Below the pieces are notes generated by a model, which did not search any database, was not told the origin of the DNA, and saw only the letters and a program-made list of their open reading frames with translations. A program made the translations under genes and the position numbers. Of a stretch of DNA of 64,000 nucleotides, positions 62,799 through 64,000 are shown in pieces. How positions within the stretch are numbered: position 1 is the stretch's first letter; every line of letters starts with the position of its first letter. This stretch comes from Domibacillus antri (GTDB lineage Bacteria > Bacillota > Bacilli > Bacillales > Domibacillaceae): positions 1-64,000 of the forward strand of contig NZ_MSDU01000017.1 of the NCBI RefSeq assembly GCF_001936625.1, in the 5' to 3' direction.

Positions 62799-63581
62799 TT
62801 ACTTCACACCGACTCTCCCCGGCACTAAATTCTTAATTTCATGTCCGCGCCCTTCATGAAGGAGCGACACAATTTTACTGCCGACAATAACACCGTCGCA
62901 GGCTGCTCCCAGTGTTTCAGCCTGTTCTTTTGATGAAACACCGAATCCCGCAAGAACCGGCACATTGCTTTTTTCCGTAATACGTGCAAGATGTTCAGAC
63001 AAATCACCCGCAAAACCTGCTCGTGCGCCAGTAATGCCGTTAACTGTTACGGCATAAATAAAGCCTTCAGCACCATTGACAGTTTCTGAAATTCGTTCAT
63101 CAGAGCTTGTCAGCGTCACAAAGCGGATAAGGGCAATGTCGTGTTTTGAAAGCGGATCTTTAAACTCCTTTTCTTCCTCCATCGGGACATCGGGAATAAT
63201 GACACCGGAAACACCTGCTGCTGCGCAATGATCAGCGAAGTTTTGCGCTCCGAATTTAAAAACAGGATTCGCATAGGTCATGATTACGATGGGAATGCTG
63301 ATATCATCCTTGATGGATGCCAATTCATCCAAAACGGCTTTCAGCGTTACTTTTTCCGCAAGTGCACGCTTCCCGGCCTCTTGAATGACAGGGCCATCTG
63401 CAACGGGGTCGGAAAACGGGATGCCAAGTTCGACAATTGTCACGCCTGCGTCTTCCAATAGCAAAATCGTTTCTTTTAACGTATGAAGGCCGCCATCGCC
63501 TGCCATAATGTAAGCAGTAAAAGCTTTTTTGCCTTCTTCGTTTACACGTGCAAATGCGGCAGCCATTTTATATTTTGTCAT
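62799..63581 (-). CDS. trpA: Tryptophan synthase alpha chain TrpA
   Basis: A 260-residue TIM-barrel subunit: catalytic Glu in [33 protein letters not shown] with the Asp, and [10 protein letters not shown]. It splits indole-3-glycerol phosphate to indole, passed to TrpB. Four-base overlap with trpB, as usual. End of the trp operon, followed by a terminator. Confidence 0.97.
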   Translation of the reverse strand: MTKYKMAAAFARVNEEGKKAFTAYIMAGDGGLHTLKETILLLEDAGVTIVELGIPFSDPVADGPVIQEAGKRALAEKVTLKAVLDELASIKDDISIPIVIMTYANPVFKFGAQNFADHCAAAGVSGVIIPDVPMEEEKEFKDPLSKHDIALIRFVTLTSSDERISETVNGAEGFIYAVTVNGITGARAGFAGDLSEHLARITEKSNVPVLAGFGVSSKEQAETLGAACDGVIVGSKIVSLLHEGRGHEIKNLVPGRVGVK

Positions 63582-64000
63582 TGGTTCCGGCCCTCCCTTT
63601 CAAAACGCTCTTTTATTTGAGCCACATCCTTATCACCGCGGCCGGACAGGCAAATAGCGATAATCTCCTCTTTCTTCATCGTTTTTGCCAGTTTCACGGC
63701 ATAGGCGATCGCGTGGGAGCTTTCCAGCGCAGGAATAATGCCTTCTGTTTTTGTCAGCAATTTAAAGCCTTCCAAAGCTTCTTCGTCTGTAATATGTTCA
63801 TAAATAACACGGCCGGAGTCTTTCAAAAAGCTGTGCTCAGGACCGACACCCGGGTAGTCGAGACCGGCTGAAATAGAATGCGCTTCTTGAATTTGACCCG
63901 CTTCATCCTGCAGCAAGTACATTTTACTGCCATGCAAAACGCCGACGCTGCCCATTGTCATGGATGCTGCGTGCTTATCCGTATCAATGCCGCTGCCGGA
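63578..64000 (-). CDS. trpB: Tryptophan synthase beta chain TrpB, 3' part
   Basis: The last 140 codons of trpB; the frame is open to the window edge. Motifs: [55 protein letters not shown] and CLSGRGDKD (PLP phosphate site region). It condenses indole with serine using PLP. The rest of the trp operon should lie beyond 64000. Confidence 0.95.
   Translation of the reverse strand, partial: SGSGIDTDKHAASMTMGSVGVLHGSKMYLLQDEAGQIQEAHSISAGLDYPGVGPEHSFLKDSGRVIYEHITDEEALEGFKLLTKTEGIIPALESSHAIAYAVKLAKTMKKEEIIAICLSGRGDKDVAQIKERFEREGRNQ

Overview
The window looks like a chromosomal segment of an endospore-forming Bacillaceae (Bacillus-like Firmicute). The reasons are strong Shine-Dalgarno sequences, frequent TTG/GTG starts, U-tailed terminators, spore genes (CotF-like coat protein, cotJABC behind a sigma-E-type promoter, spoVAD, an Sda-like checkpoint protein), a Rok-like regulator and many Bacillus subtilis style neighbourhoods (xpaC-telA, yojNO, yhfUTS, cysH-sat-cysC-sumT-sirBC, odhAB, ylmA, trpBA). 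No rRNA, tRNA, CRISPR array or recognisable insertion sequence was seen.

Layout. 0-6 kb: GAF-STAS regulator (frameshifted), a small cbb3-like haem protein (nonsense codon), two cyclic-di-GMP enzymes and a coat protein. 6-13.5 kb: broken MATE transporter, a lipoprotein interrupted by a G/C homopolymer tract, an esterase-like hydrolase, a YitT-like protein, cotJABC, an aromatic-acid exporter-like protein, then an internally deleted Ca/cation antiporter joined through a second G15/C16 tract to a headless end of qoxA. 13.7-24 kb: a metal (probably copper) island with a cysteine-rich copper-storage protein, a His/Met-rich CWB2 lipoprotein, a two-component system, a His-containing small membrane protein, csoR-copZ-copA, a 23-residue membrane peptide, a CcdA/DsbD-like membrane protein and a beta-propeller protein. 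It is bracketed by two type I toxin-antitoxin loci pointing inwards. 24.7-30.6 kb: an eight-gene assimilatory sulfate/siroheme operon. 30.7-43 kb: an ABC-F protein and several single-gene units, many disrupted (UspA, CoA-disulfide-reductase-like, TctC, PadR, phospholipase-D-like), plus MFS and SpoVAD. 40.7-49.5 kb: BirA-box controlled yhfS-yhfT-bioY and bioB, an aminotransferase, KtrD, and an unusual four-gene hot-dog dehydratase/LrgAB operon. 49.5-64 kb: YidC, xpaC-telA, yojNO, a broken YfiT, Rok-like, Sda-like, odhAB, ylmA and trpBA (trpB partial).

How it works together. In the copper island CsoR-type operators sit at csoR and copA. A separate repeat, TGCACA-N5-TGCACA placed nine bases before the -10, lies ahead of the CWB2 lipoprotein, the response regulator and (degenerate) the CcdA-like operon, and suggests a second, two-component-controlled envelope branch. 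The sulfur operon takes sulfate to sulfite and builds siroheme for sulfite reductase.

Caution. About a dozen genes carry single-base homopolymer indels, in-frame stops or internal deletions, and two tracts of exactly 15 G followed by C-rich sequence look technical. Real gene decay and sequence/assembly error cannot be separated from the sequence alone. Disrupted genes are reported as pseudogene with both readings stated.
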